Positions 1 to 8,500 are shown, numbered from the stretch's first letter. The stretch is DNA of 24,551 nucleotides from CAZPAH01 sp964584495 (GCA_964584495.1 CAZPAH010000032.1:1-24551); one strand, 5' to 3'. Notes: generated by a model from the sequence alone, not told the origin. Numbers and translations: made by a program.

Positions 1-1374
1 GGGTACAGCGACACGACGCACTGGGGATCCGCCTTCAGAACATACAGGTGGCATGAAAACTACCCTATGGCGACTTACCTGTTCTCGATAGCAGCCTCCC
101 AGTATGTCTGCCTCTCGGACGCATTCGTCTATGCTCCCGGCGAAACGATGCAGGTGACCAACTACATATATCCCTCGAAGGTCGACGCCGCCGGGGAGGA
201 CCTGAATATCCAGGTACCGCTTCTGACGCATTTTTCGGAGCTCTTCGGCACCTACCCATTCGTCGAGGAGAAGTACGGGATAGCCATGTGCAACGTGGGG
301 GGAGGGATGGAGCACCAAACCCTGTGCAGCTACGGGTACCAATTCGTAATCGGGAACCATGCCTATGACTGGCTATACGCGCACGAGCTGTCGCACCAGT
401 GGTTCGGGGATATGGTCACATGCGACGATTGGACACAGATATGGCTCAACGAGGGATGGGCGAGCTACTGCGAGGCCCTCTGGTTCGAGCACCTCGAGGG
501 TGAGAGCGGGTTGAGATCGTACATGGAAAGCCAGGACACATATTCCTACTGGAGCGGACCTATCATCCGGGACCCCGACGTCGACTACGGCTGGTACTAT
601 TTCAACATGGTCGTCTACGACAAGGCGGCCTGGTTCCTGCATATGCTGAGGCACCTCGTTGGCAACGGAACCTTCTTCGATGCGACGCGGGCCTACCTGG
701 ACGACCCGGCGCTGAAATACGCAACCGCCCGAACGGAAGATTTCAGGACGATTTTCGAATCGTTCTACGGGTATCCCCTCGACTGGTTCTTCGACCAATG
801 GCTGACGAGGGATGACCGGCTGACATACGATTGGTCATATACCGCTTACGATATCAGCGGGCAGTGGAACCTCTCGCTGAACGTGAATCAGAAGCAGGCC
901 GAGCTCTACACGATGCCCGTCGATTTCAGGATCGCGACGGCGGGAAGACAGATCGATACGGTTCTATGGGTCTCGGGCAGGCACGAGTCGTTTCACCTGC
1001 CCATGCCCGATTCGATCACGGGCGTGGAATTCGATCCCGATCATTGGATACTGTGCGATGTCAACATGCAGGTTACAGGCGAAGAAACTGTCCCCTCCGC
1101 CGATTTCCTCTCGCAGAACTACCCGAACCCCTTCAACCCCGTGACGACGATCAGGTACGGCCTCGCAATCGCCGGTGATGTGAAGATCAGCGTTTACGAC
1201 ATCCGGGGAGCGCTGGTCAGGAGACTTTATAATGGATTCCGCGGCGTTGGAACGCACGAAACCGTCTGGAACGGAACCGGAGAATCGGGCCGCCCCGTTT
1301 CTTCGGGTATCTATTTCTATAGGCTCGAAACGCCACGGGGCACCTTCACAAGGAAAATGATTCTGCTCAGGTGA
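1..1374 (+). CDS. M1-family zinc aminopeptidase, 3' part, with C-terminal sorting domain
   Basis: The frame is open from the first base, so the N-terminus lies outside the window and 457 residues are visible. It shows the gluzincin signature: HELSH at 382-396 and the third zinc ligand Glu at 451-453, exactly 18 residues later. A GGMEH exopeptidase-type motif ends at 315, and the VVYDK tyrosine that stabilises the transition state is at 616-618. The last ~92 residues (from about 1096) form a FlgD-like Ig fold with QNYPNPFNP near its start and KMILLR at its end, the type used for type IX secretion or surface anchoring in FCB-group bacteria. I infer a secreted or surface peptidase that trims amino acids from peptides. 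The ATG at 67 is internal and not the start. The family call is firm; the secretion route is inferred from the C-terminal domain. Confidence 0.93.
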   Translation, partial: GYSDTTHWGSAFRTYRWHENYPMATYLFSIAASQYVCLSDAFVYAPGETMQVTNYIYPSKVDAAGEDLNIQVPLLTHFSELFGTYPFVEEKYGIAMCNVGGGMEHQTLCSYGYQFVIGNHAYDWLYAHELSHQWFGDMVTCDDWTQIWLNEGWASYCEALWFEHLEGESGLRSYMESQDTYSYWSGPIIRDPDVDYGWYYFNMVVYDKAAWFLHMLRHLVGNGTFFDATRAYLDDPALKYATARTEDFRTIFESFYGYPLDWFFDQWLTRDDRLTYDWSYTAYDISGQWNLSLNVNQKQAELYTMPVDFRIATAGRQIDTVLWVSGRHESFHLPMPDSITGVEFDPDHWILCDVNMQVTGEETVPSADFLSQNYPNPFNPVTTIRYGLAIAGDVKISVYDIRGALVRRLYNGFRGVGTHETVWNGTGESGRPVSSGIYFYRLETPRGTFTRKMILLR

Positions 1375-1555
1375 TTACCCGATCGGTTGGAATTGGTTAA
1401 CATAATGTAAAACCTTGACAAAGCGTGTTATGTAACTAGCTTATATTGTGAGCGTTACAGATACACTGCAAGATTATCGACCGCCACCGGTGGCGGTCGG
1501 AAACTTGCCACTTATGGTTACCCGGGTTCGATGATAAGCGCGGCATTGATGATGA
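1375..1555. other. Convergent intergenic region with dyads and a TTGACA motif
   Basis: This gap separates the 3' ends of the M1 peptidase and hemW. It holds a consensus-like TTGACA at 1415-1420, AT-rich TATATT at 1442-1447 (spacer 21, too long for a normal promoter), an imperfect dyad (1425-1436 with 1454-1466) and a perfect loop-less palindrome at 1478-1499. No convincing ORF or tRNA is present. A two-way transcription end is the simplest role. Confidence 0.4.
1478..1499. terminator. 22-base perfect palindrome, possible bidirectional terminator
   Basis: The half-site CGACCGCCACC is followed immediately by its reverse complement. As RNA it would fold into a GC-rich hairpin of about 9 bp with a tight loop. 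It lies between two convergent genes, where a shared terminator is expected. Neither side carries a U-tract (GAAACTTG on the + strand, ATAATCTTG on the - strand), so it is not a canonical intrinsic terminator. A protein-binding palindrome is the alternative. Confidence 0.35.
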
Positions 1556-2695
1556 TCAATCGCTTGGGAAGAGGGAAGGGGAAAAGAGAAGGGGAAGATG
1601 ATCGGCGACCAGCATGCCCTCTCTCGTCGGCACCGCTCTGTCTCCATCTATCACAATCAGGCCCTCATCTACCAGCCTGTCCACAGTCTCCCCGCCCCCG
1701 TGGCAGGCGTACAGGGTTCTCAGGTCCACTCCATTCGAGGTCCTGAACCCGAAGAGAAGCTTTTCCAGCTCGAGCTGCCCGACCGTAAGCTCCTCGAAAC
1801 CTCCCGGCGGCTTCCTGCCTTCAGCCAGCTCGAGGATATATCCGCCGACCGTCCTGTCATTCCACCACCTGCGCACGCCTCTGAACGAATGGGCCGACGG
1901 TCCGAGCCCGAGATAGGGATCGTGACTCCAGTACAGGCAGTTATGTCTCGACCTGTGCTTCAATCCACGGGCGAAATTGGAGACCTCATAGTGCGTATAC
2001 CCGTTATCGGCCAGGAAACGGGAGGATTCGAGGAAAAGCTCGCTCTGAAGATCCTCCGATGCCACCGACAGCCTTTCCCCTTGGACCGCGCCAGCGCTTT
2101 TCTCGGAACTCTCGAGGGTCAATTGGTAACAGGAGATATGCTCGGGGGAGAGTTCCAGCGCCTTTTTCAGGGTCTCTCTCCACCGCTCCTTCGTATGACC
2201 TTCGAATCCAAAGATCAGATCGATCCCGATATTCGCGAAGCCCGAATCCCTCGCAATCTCCACCGCCCGGAACGCAGCGGCGGCCCCGTGCCTTCGGCCG
2301 AGAAGATGAAGCTCGCCGTCGTCGAATGACTGGGCCCCGACGCTCAGACGGTTGACGCCGATCTCCATATACGATGAAAGGATGGAGGGCGAAAGATCGT
2401 CGGGATTGACCTCGACGGTGAACTCCGGCGATTCAATGAAATCCAGTATGCCGCGAAGATCATCAACCAGACGGGCGATCGATGCCGCGGGGACCGCCGA
2501 CGGTGTTCCCCCGCCGATATATAGGGTGGAAAATGACGGGAAGTCGCCGCCCCGGAGCGAGCCCTCCAGGGTCACGGCTCCGAGGAGATCGTCGGTCTGC
2601 CCGCTTGATGTTACCGAGTAGAAATCGCAGTATGAACATTTCGTCCTGCAGAAGGGAATATGGATATAGAGTCCCGCTTCGCTTTTGTCCGTCAT
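1556..2695 (-). CDS. hemW: HemW-like radical SAM protein (heme chaperone)
   Basis: HemW is a radical SAM protein related to coproporphyrinogen III dehydrogenase (HemN), now regarded as a heme chaperone or insertase. The radical SAM motif CRTKCSYCDF lies near residue 16, with three cysteines spaced CX3CX2C. The next position is Phe rather than the extra Cys typical of true HemN, which favours HemW. YIGGGTPS follows, and the HemW-type GLGPSAHSF stretch is in the second half, ahead of a HemN_C-like C-terminal region. At about 379 residues it has the family's usual length. The ATG at 2695 is chosen; a TTG directly before it (2698) is equally possible. It lies 36-39 bases behind lepA on the same strand, a common gene pair, so co-transcription is likely. 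Whether it binds heme cannot be judged from sequence. Confidence 0.93.
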   Translation of the reverse strand: MTDKSEAGLYIHIPFCRTKCSYCDFYSVTSSGQTDDLLGAVTLEGSLRGGDFPSFSTLYIGGGTPSAVPAASIARLVDDLRGILDFIESPEFTVEVNPDDLSPSILSSYMEIGVNRLSVGAQSFDDGELHLLGRRHGAAAAFRAVEIARDSGFANIGIDLIFGFEGHTKERWRETLKKALELSPEHISCYQLTLESSEKSAGAVQGERLSVASEDLQSELFLESSRFLADNGYTHYEVSNFARGLKHRSRHNCLYWSHDPYLGLGPSAHSFRGVRRWWNDRTVGGYILELAEGRKPPGGFEELTVGQLELEKLLFGFRTSNGVDLRTLYACHGGGETVDRLVDEGLIVIDGDRAVPTREGMLVADHLPLLFSPSLFPSD

Positions 2696-2734
2696 CAAGC
2701 CCCCGCCGCCTGTTACCTACAGGTCCCCTTTCCC

Positions 2735-4528
2735 CTACTCCTCATTGGTTCTTAGGACGGCGACGAAGGCGTTCTGAGGAATCATCACCTTGCCGACCGT
2801 TTTCATCCTCTTCTTCCCCTTAGCCTGTTTCTCTAGGAGCTTCCTCTTCCTCGTAATATCCCCGCCGTAGCACTTGGCCAGAACATCCTTTCGAAAAGCC
2901 GATATCGTCGATCGGGCGATTATCTTCCCCCCGATCGCCCCCTGGATTGCGATCTTGAACATGTGCCGCGGGATCTCGTCCCTCAAGCGGTCGCAGACCT
3001 GTTTGGCGCGGGCGCGGGCCCGGTCGCTGTGCACGATCGTCGATAGAGCATCGACCTTCTCCCCGTTGACGAGGATATCGACCTTCACCAGGTCGTTCTT
3101 CCTGTAATCGAGCAGCTCGTAATCGAAGGAGCCGTACCCCTGGGTAACGGTTTTGAGCTTGTCGTAGAAATCATGGATAATCTCGGCGAGGGGCATCTCG
3201 AATATTATCTCCATGCGCCCCTCCGTGATATAGCTGAAGCGGGATTTTTCCCCCCGGCGTGCGAGGCAAAGCTTCATCACGGCTCCCATGTATCTTTCGG
3301 GGGTCAGGATACTGGCCCTGATATAAGGCTCCAACGATTGGCTTATCGAAGCGGGATCGGGATAGTACTCGGGATTATCGACTGCCAGCTCCTCACCGCT
3401 TTCGAGCACGAACTTGTACATCACGCTCGGGGCGGTCATGATGATCGCCTGGTTGAATTCACGTTCCAGCCTTTCCTGGAAAACCTCCAGGTGGAGGAGC
3501 CCAAGGAATCCGCACCTGAATCCGTGCCCCAGGGCCACCGATGAATCCTTCTGGTAGGTCAGCGAGGCATCGTTGAGCTTGTATCTCTCGAGGGCGTCGG
3601 CCAGGGACGCGGTGTCGTCCGAATCGATCGGGTAAATCGACGAGAAGACAACCGGCTTCACTTCCCTGAAACCGGGCAGGGCCTCCGGCGATGGATCGCT
3701 CTCCAGGACGATCGTGTCACCAATCCGCGTGTCGCTGACGGTCTTTATTCCGGCAACGATATAACCGACCTCTCCCGCGCCGAGCGTTCTGCGTTTTTCG
3801 CGCTTGAGCCTGAATATGCCCACCTCTTCGACCTTGTGGACCGTTCCGAGGGACATGAGCTTGATCATGTCTCCCGCCTTCACCTCGCCGTCGATGATCC
3901 GGCATGTTATGATCGCCCCGCGGAAAGCGTCGTACTGGGCATCGAATATCAGCGCCCGCAAAGGCTTGTCGGCTTTTCCCGACGGAGCGGGAATCCGCTC
4001 CGTTATAGCTTCGAGGATGTCCTCGATACCGGTTCCCTCACGGGCCGAGCAGAGAATCGCGTGGTCGGAATCGAGCCCCAGCTCCACCTCGATCATCTCC
4101 TTGGTTCTCTCGATATCGGCCGATGGCAGGTCGATTTTATTGATTACAGGGATGACGGCGAGATCGTGCTCCATCGCCAGGTAGAGATTGGCCACCGTCT
4201 GGGCCTCGACCCCCTGGCTGGCGTCGACCAGAAGGAGAATCCCCTCGCATGAGGCGAGGGCCCGCGAGACCTCGTACGAGAAATCGACATGGCCCGGAGT
4301 ATCGATCAGATTGAGTATGAAATTCCCGCCAGACTTGCTCGTATAGGGAAGGCAGATCGTCTGGCTCTTGATCGTGATCCCTCTCTCCCTCTCTATATCC
4401 ATGTTGTCGAGTATCTGATCCTTGAAATCGCGCTCTTCTACGAGGCCCGAGTACTGGATCAACCTGTCCGCCAATGTCGACTTGCCATGATCGATATGGG
4501 CCGTTATGCTGAAGTTGCGTATCTGCAT
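2735..4528 (-). CDS. lepA: Elongation factor 4 (LepA), back-translocating GTPase
   Basis: LepA is a ribosome-associated translational GTPase. At 597 residues it is almost exactly the length of known LepA proteins. The G1 loop AHIDHGKS is at residues 10-17, G3 DTPGH at 76-80 and G4 NKID at 130-133. The IERERGITIK switch region and the LepA-specific C-terminal domain (FRKDVLAKCYGGDITRKRKL) are intact. The ATG at 4528 is preceded by an A/G-rich stretch (GAGAAAGAAAGA), a weak ribosome binding site. It is probably the first gene of a lepA-hemW operon, with a TATAAT box about 85 bases upstream. Nothing is truncated or odd. Confidence 0.98.
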   Translation of the reverse strand: MQIRNFSITAHIDHGKSTLADRLIQYSGLVEERDFKDQILDNMDIERERGITIKSQTICLPYTSKSGGNFILNLIDTPGHVDFSYEVSRALASCEGILLLVDASQGVEAQTVANLYLAMEHDLAVIPVINKIDLPSADIERTKEMIEVELGLDSDHAILCSAREGTGIEDILEAITERIPAPSGKADKPLRALIFDAQYDAFRGAIITCRIIDGEVKAGDMIKLMSLGTVHKVEEVGIFRLKREKRRTLGAGEVGYIVAGIKTVSDTRIGDTIVLESDPSPEALPGFREVKPVVFSSIYPIDSDDTASLADALERYKLNDASLTYQKDSSVALGHGFRCGFLGLLHLEVFQERLEREFNQAIIMTAPSVMYKFVLESGEELAVDNPEYYPDPASISQSLEPYIRASILTPERYMGAVMKLCLARRGEKSRFSYITEGRMEIIFEMPLAEIIHDFYDKLKTVTQGYGSFDYELLDYRKNDLVKVDILVNGEKVDALSTIVHSDRARARAKQVCDRLRDEIPRHMFKIAIQGAIGGKIIARSTISAFRKDVLAKCYGGDITRKRKLLEKQAKGKKRMKTVGKVMIPQNAFVAVLRTNEE

Positions 4529-4611
4529 TCTTTCTTTCTCGGCGTCACATCCGCCCGGATGAAATCATTACTCAATGCAATTTAGCTGTTTCACCGCCTA
4601 CTGTAAATGCC

Positions 4612-4617
4612 ATTATA
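4612..4617 (-). promoter_or_regulatory. Possible lepA -10 element
   Basis: On the - strand this reads TATAAT, a perfect -10 consensus, about 84 bases upstream of the lepA start. No good -35 lies at 17 bases (the hexamer there is GCGCTA). The leader would be about 75 nt. The call rests on one hexamer and position only. Confidence 0.35.
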
Positions 4618-4678
4618 CGCCGCTCCATCAATATTAGCGCACCCTGGGGCGCATCGAACGGTCCCGGACAGAACCCGA

Positions 4679-4710
4679 CCCGGGGATGACCCTCGTCAAT
4701 CGCCCCCGGG
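4679..4710 (-). terminator. Possible stem-loop downstream of hcp
   Basis: CCCGGGG at 4679-4685 pairs with CCCCGGG at 4704-4710 around an 18-base loop, about 55 bases past the hcp stop. No U-tract follows on the - strand. It lies in the 237-base gap between hcp and lepA, which otherwise holds only the lepA promoter candidate. It is a weak terminator candidate at best. Confidence 0.25.
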
Positions 4711-4765
4711 CCGGATCGTTCTTCATAGGCTTGCGATACGGAGGAATTCAATCCTGCCCGTGGTA

Positions 4766-6406
4766 TTACAACCCCTTCATCATCGCCTCGACGTCCGCTT
4801 TCACTTCCCCGGTCGGTTTGATATCGAACTTCTGCACGAGAACCTTCGCTACATTGGGCGAGAGGAATGCCGGGAGGGTCGGTCCGAGCCGTATCCCTTT
4901 CACGCCGAGCGATAAGAGGGCGAGGAGGACCGCCACCGCCTTCTGCTCGTACCAGGCGATATCGAACGATATCGGAAGCTCGTTAATATCGCTGAGGCCG
5001 AAGACCTCCTTCAGCTTCAGGGCGATCACGGCTAGTGAATAGCTGTCGTTGCACTGACCCGCGTCGAGAACCCTCGGAATGCCGCCTATATCGCCGAGAT
5101 CGAGCTTGTTGTAACGGTACTTGGCGCATCCCGCCGTCAGGATGACCGTGTCGGCGGGGAGCTCTTCGGCAACACCGGTGAAATAGCTCCTTCCCTTCTG
5201 CCTTCCGTCGCATCCCGCCATGACGATAAACCTCCTTATCGCCCCGCTCTTTACCGCCTCGACAACTTTGTCGGCGAGGGCGATGACCTGGTTATGCGCG
5301 AACCCGCCCGTTATCTCACCATTTTCGATCTCGGTCGGAGGATTGCACTTTTTCGCAAGTTCGATCAAAGCGGAGAAATCCTTCTCCCCCCCGTTTTCCC
5401 TGTCCGGTATATGGCTTATCCCCGGGTAACCGGCTTCGCCGGTCGTGAAGATCCTGTCTCGGTAGGAATCCTTCACGGGAATTATGCAGTTGGTCGTCAT
5501 CAGTATAGGTCCGTTGAACGATTCGAACTCCTCGCCCTGTTTCCACCAAGACGATCCGTAGTTGCCAGCCAGATGGGGATACTTCTTGAAAGCGGGGTAG
5601 TAGTTCGCCGGGAGCATCTCCGAGTGTGTGTAAACGTCGATCCCGGTGCCGGCCGTCTGCTTAAGCAGCTCGTCCATATCCTTGAGATCATGGCCGGAGA
5701 CGAGGATCCCGGCGTTCGAACCGACCCCGGTGCTTACCTTGGTTATCTCGGGGGCTCCATAGCTCGTAGTATTGGCCCTGTCGAGAAGGGCCATAGTCTC
5801 GACGGCCATCTCTCCGGCCCTCAGGACCATTGAGGTCATCTCATCGACGGAAAGGTCCTTCGTCGTCGATGCAAGAGCCTCGATCATGAAGGAATATATC
5901 TTTTCGTCCTCGTATCCCAGCACCCAGGCGTGATGCGCATAGGCGGCGATCCCTTTGAGACCGTAAATAAGAAGTTCCCTGAGGGACCGAGCGTCCTCGT
6001 TCTCCGTGGACAACACTCCCACCTCGCCGCCTTTCGCGGCCAAGTCCTCCCCGTCGCCTGGAATCCAAACCGCCGCATCGTGCATCTTTCCGGTAACCTT
6101 CCCGTGGAACTCGTCGCGCAGACCGTCCCTCATCTCAAGAGCCTCCCGGATAAGGGATTCGAACCTTGCGTCGTCGAAATTCGCGTTGGTGATAGTGGCG
6201 AAAAGGGCTCCGGCTATGAACCGTCCCTCTTTCGTCACCGACCCGCCCCCGGCGATCCGTTCTTCACCCCAGATAGATATCCCCTTCAGCGTATGGATCA
6301 GAAGATCCTGCAGTCTCGCCGTATCGCCGCTCTTGCCGCACACTCCCTTTACCGTGCAGCCGGTTCCCTTGGCCGTCTCCTGGCATTGAAAACAGAACAT
6401 ACTCAT
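4766..6406 (-). CDS. hcp: Hybrid cluster protein (prismane, class I), NO/hydroxylamine reductase
   Basis: Hcp is a cytoplasmic iron-sulfur enzyme that reduces hydroxylamine in vitro and is thought to act on NO under nitrosative stress. N-terminal cysteines C5, C8, C17 and C23 have the CX2CX8CX5C spacing of the [4Fe-4S] anaerobe type, not the wider [2Fe-2S] E. coli pattern. All hybrid-cluster ligands are recognisable: H239, E263, C307, C399 (MAGCDGR, the persulfide position), C427, C452 and E487, plus K489. The length of 546 residues fits class I. AAGGAG lies 6 bases before the ATG. It is divergent from a Crp/Fnr regulator, and the shared gap carries a regulator dyad near -41 of the hcp promoter. 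No hcr reductase gene is beside it, so its electron donor is unknown. Confidence 0.97.
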   Translation of the reverse strand: MSMFCFQCQETAKGTGCTVKGVCGKSGDTARLQDLLIHTLKGISIWGEERIAGGGSVTKEGRFIAGALFATITNANFDDARFESLIREALEMRDGLRDEFHGKVTGKMHDAAVWIPGDGEDLAAKGGEVGVLSTENEDARSLRELLIYGLKGIAAYAHHAWVLGYEDEKIYSFMIEALASTTKDLSVDEMTSMVLRAGEMAVETMALLDRANTTSYGAPEITKVSTGVGSNAGILVSGHDLKDMDELLKQTAGTGIDVYTHSEMLPANYYPAFKKYPHLAGNYGSSWWKQGEEFESFNGPILMTTNCIIPVKDSYRDRIFTTGEAGYPGISHIPDRENGGEKDFSALIELAKKCNPPTEIENGEITGGFAHNQVIALADKVVEAVKSGAIRRFIVMAGCDGRQKGRSYFTGVAEELPADTVILTAGCAKYRYNKLDLGDIGGIPRVLDAGQCNDSYSLAVIALKLKEVFGLSDINELPISFDIAWYEQKAVAVLLALLSLGVKGIRLGPTLPAFLSPNVAKVLVQKFDIKPTGEVKADVEAMMKGL

Positions 6407-6459
6407 CTCCGGCTCCTTTCTATACCGTTCAATGCGAAGATTTTTACTGTTTCGAATGA

Positions 6460-6465
6460 ATTATA
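6460..6465 (-). promoter_or_regulatory. hcp promoter -10 element
   Basis: The - strand reads TATAAT here, a perfect -10 hexamer 54 bases upstream of the hcp ATG. It would start transcription near 6453. No consensus -35 is present; instead the 14-base dyad at 6487-6500 occupies that place, as expected for an activator-dependent (class II) promoter. Confidence 0.6.
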
Positions 6466-6486
6466 CCTGTATTCTGGATTATGTCC

Positions 6487-6500
6487 TTGACCTGGGTCAA
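6487..6500. promoter_or_regulatory. HcpR/FNR-type operator, perfect dyad TTGACC-TG-GGTCAA
   Basis: A perfect 6-2-6 inverted repeat lies in the divergent gap between hcp and the Crp/Fnr gene. It resembles the FNR box (TTGAT N4 ATCAA) and matches, as I recall it, the TTGACC-like motif described for HcpR regulons of sulfate reducers. Its centre is about 40.5 bases upstream of the start predicted from the hcp TATAAT, the class II activator position. It lies 63 bases upstream of the regulator's own start and could also autoregulate that gene. Confidence 0.75.
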
Positions 6501-6562
6501 TTGCTATGGCTTTTTTCGGATTTCCCGGCCGGCGCGGCGGCCCGAGAGGCGGGTGAATAAGA

Positions 6563-7225
6563 TTGCCAGGTACCGATTCGGTGGTGAAGGTTCTACAAGA
6601 GTCTGATCTCTTCAACGGGATAGGCGCCTCCTCGCTGCGTAGCGTGGTGCTCGCGGGAAACGTGCGCAAGATAATATCGGGCGGAATAATATTCCTCGAG
6701 GGATCCTCCGGTAGCAGCTTTTTCACCCTGATAGAGGGAACGGTCAAGCTCCTAAAAACGACCCCCGGCGGAGCCGAGATGACTGTGAAGATCCTGTCCC
6801 CCAGGGAAACATTCGCCGAAACTGTGCTCTTCGAGAACGACAGCTACCCCGTTACCGCCAAGGCGATAGAGGATTCCACCGTTTTCGCCCTTTCCAGGCC
6901 GGCCTTCCTTCAGCTCCTAGAGACCAGGGGGTTCAGGGACGAATTCATAACCGTCCTGATGAAAAAGCAGCGATACCTCGCCGACAGGATTCTTTACCTG
7001 ACGGCGTACGACGTGGAGCAGAGGTTCTTCAAGTTTCTCGAAGAGAGGTTCGGTCGCCGCGGCGAGTATGAGATGGATATGTCGAAGAAGGAGATCGCGG
7101 CGGCGATCGGAACGATCCCCGAGACACTGTCGAGGCTTCTCGCCGGATTGAAGCGTCGAAAGGTCCTTTCCTGGAACGGGAGAAAGATAAAGCTCTCCGA
7201 CGGTTTCTGGGACGGCAAGAGTTGA
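6563..7225 (+). CDS. Crp/Fnr-family regulator, probable HcpR-like activator of hcp
   Basis: This 220-residue protein has an N-terminal cyclic-nucleotide-type beta-roll (about 14-120), a long dimerisation helix and a C-terminal winged helix. The recognition helix carries E187-x-x-S190-R191, the FNR-type motif for TTGA half-sites. The protein contains no cysteine, so it cannot hold an FNR-type [4Fe-4S] cluster. The phosphate-binding cassette also lacks the arginine CRP uses for cAMP (it reads DSYPVTAKA). A heme or other small-molecule sensor of NO, as in DNR/HcpR proteins, is the likely alternative (inference). The start is TTG at 6563 with GAGGCGG upstream; GTG at 6581 is an alternative. It is divergent from hcp with a matching dyad between them, so hcp is its probable target. 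Confidence 0.85.
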   Translation: MPGTDSVVKVLQESDLFNGIGASSLRSVVLAGNVRKIISGGIIFLEGSSGSSFFTLIEGTVKLLKTTPGGAEMTVKILSPRETFAETVLFENDSYPVTAKAIEDSTVFALSRPAFLQLLETRGFRDEFITVLMKKQRYLADRILYLTAYDVEQRFFKFLEERFGRRGEYEMDMSKKEIAAAIGTIPETLSRLLAGLKRRKVLSWNGRKIKLSDGFWDGKS

Positions 7226-7271
7226 AACAAGAATCCTTCCAATCGCGTATCTAGTGCATATGTTACGGGAG

Positions 7272-7299
7272 CGGCCGCCGGGGCCGGGTCGTTATTTAT
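7272..7299 (+). terminator. Weak intrinsic terminator candidate after the Crp/Fnr gene
   Basis: CGGCC (7272-7276) and GGCCG (7282-7286) form a 5-bp GC stem with a 5-base loop. It is followed by a moderately T-rich tail (GTCGTTATTTAT), 46 bases past the regulator's stop. The stem is short and the tail interrupted, so the call is tentative. Confidence 0.3.
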
Positions 7300-7354
7300 G
7301 CTTGTAATGACGGCAATCATCGGGCAAAATCACGAAATCGTCGGGGAGATGAGG

Positions 7355-8500
7355 ATGCTATCCGATTTTGCAAAAACGGACTGGAAGATCTACCGGGCGG
7401 AATTCCCAATAACGGACAATTATATCTATTTCAACAATGCCGCGATAAGTCCGATGTCGACGAGGGTCCGCGAGGCGGTGAATGAGGTATCCGACCTCTT
7501 TCTCGAAAAAGGCTTTCTCGGCGAAGAGGAGCTGTTCGCCAGGGTGGCGCAGATCAGATCCGCCGCAGCAAGGTTCATTGGGGGTTCCACCGACGAGATC
7601 GCTTTCGTGAGGAACACTACCCAGGGCGTTCTACACGCGGCATACAGCATCGCGTGGAACAAGGGGGACAACGTTGTTCTGCCGGAGATAGAGTTCCCTG
7701 CAAACGTCTACCCATGGATATCGCTCTGCTCCAGGGGGGTCGAGCTGAGAATGGTCGAACCGGACGAGGGAAGGGTGACGGCCTCGATGCTGGCGGACGT
7801 ATGCAACGAGAGAACGCGTGTCGTGGCGGTAAGCCTCGTCCAGTTCTCGACCGGGTACAGGATCGATCTCGAGGAGCTAGGCTCGTTCTGCCGTGAAAGA
7901 GGCATATACCTGTTCGTCGATGCCATCCAGGCGCTGGGTGCACTCGAGATCGACGTAGTAAAGATGAAGATCGATTTCCTCTCTGCGGGCGGGCATAAAT
8001 GGCTCCTCGCAGTTCCCGGCAACGGTATCTTCTACTGCAGAAAAGATCTCTTCGGGGAGCTCGGCGTACCGAATCCGGGGTGGACGGGGGTCGAGAATCC
8101 CAGGGACTTCCTGGACTTCAACTTCACGTACAGGGAAGAGGGAACCCGGTTCGAAGAGGGCTGCCTCAACTTCCACGGCATCTACGGTCTCGGCGCCTCG
8201 ATCGACCGCTTTCTCGAAATCGGTCCCGGCATCGTCGAAGAGCGCATCCTGGAGCTTACCGCCGCCCTATCGGACGGGCTCGAGGAGCGGGGCTTCCTAA
8301 TATCGAGCCCGCGGGGCGCCGGAGAGCGTTCCGGCATCATCTGCTTCCGTCATCCCGAGACAGATACCGAGACGATCTTCGACAAGTTGAACGGCGCCGG
8401 GGTCGTCTGCAGCCTTCGCTCGGGAAATGTCAGGTTGAGCCCTCACATGTACAATAACGACGAGGAGATAGGAAGGTTCCTTGAAATCATCGATGCATAG
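7355..8500 (+). CDS. Class V aminotransferase-fold PLP enzyme (isopenicillin epimerase/desulfurase-like)
   Basis: This 381-residue fold-type I PLP enzyme has the AGGHKW motif with Schiff-base lysine K215, the PLP-contacting DAIQALG stretch around D189, and the YFNNAAISP N-terminal signature of class V enzymes. The C-terminal VRLSPHMYN motif is also typical. The mobile-loop cysteine that cysteine desulfurases and selenocysteine lyases need is not evident, so an epimerase, lyase or transaminase is more likely; the substrate cannot be named. I chose ATG 7355 because GGGGAG lies 6 bases before it. In-frame ATGs at 7298 and 7349 exist, but 7298 has no binding site. It stands alone between the regulator and the LiaI-like genes, about 90 bases from the latter. 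Confidence 0.85.
   Translation: MLSDFAKTDWKIYRAEFPITDNYIYFNNAAISPMSTRVREAVNEVSDLFLEKGFLGEEELFARVAQIRSAAARFIGGSTDEIAFVRNTTQGVLHAAYSIAWNKGDNVVLPEIEFPANVYPWISLCSRGVELRMVEPDEGRVTASMLADVCNERTRVVAVSLVQFSTGYRIDLEELGSFCRERGIYLFVDAIQALGALEIDVVKMKIDFLSAGGHKWLLAVPGNGIFYCRKDLFGELGVPNPGWTGVENPRDFLDFNFTYREEGTRFEEGCLNFHGIYGLGASIDRFLEIGPGIVEERILELTAALSDGLEERGFLISSPRGAGERSGIICFRHPETDTETIFDKLNGAGVVCSLRSGNVRLSPHMYNNDEEIGRFLEIIDA

Noticed and set aside
1446..1454. TTGTGAGCG, identical to one half of the lac operator
   Set aside because: Only nine bases match and the other half-site is absent; no LacI-type gene is nearby. Chance is the best explanation.
7355..8500. Selenocysteine lyase or cysteine desulfurase supplying the selenoprotein
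   Set aside because: The loop cysteine required by those enzymes is not evident, and the gene is far from the selenoprotein. Only the class V fold is supported.
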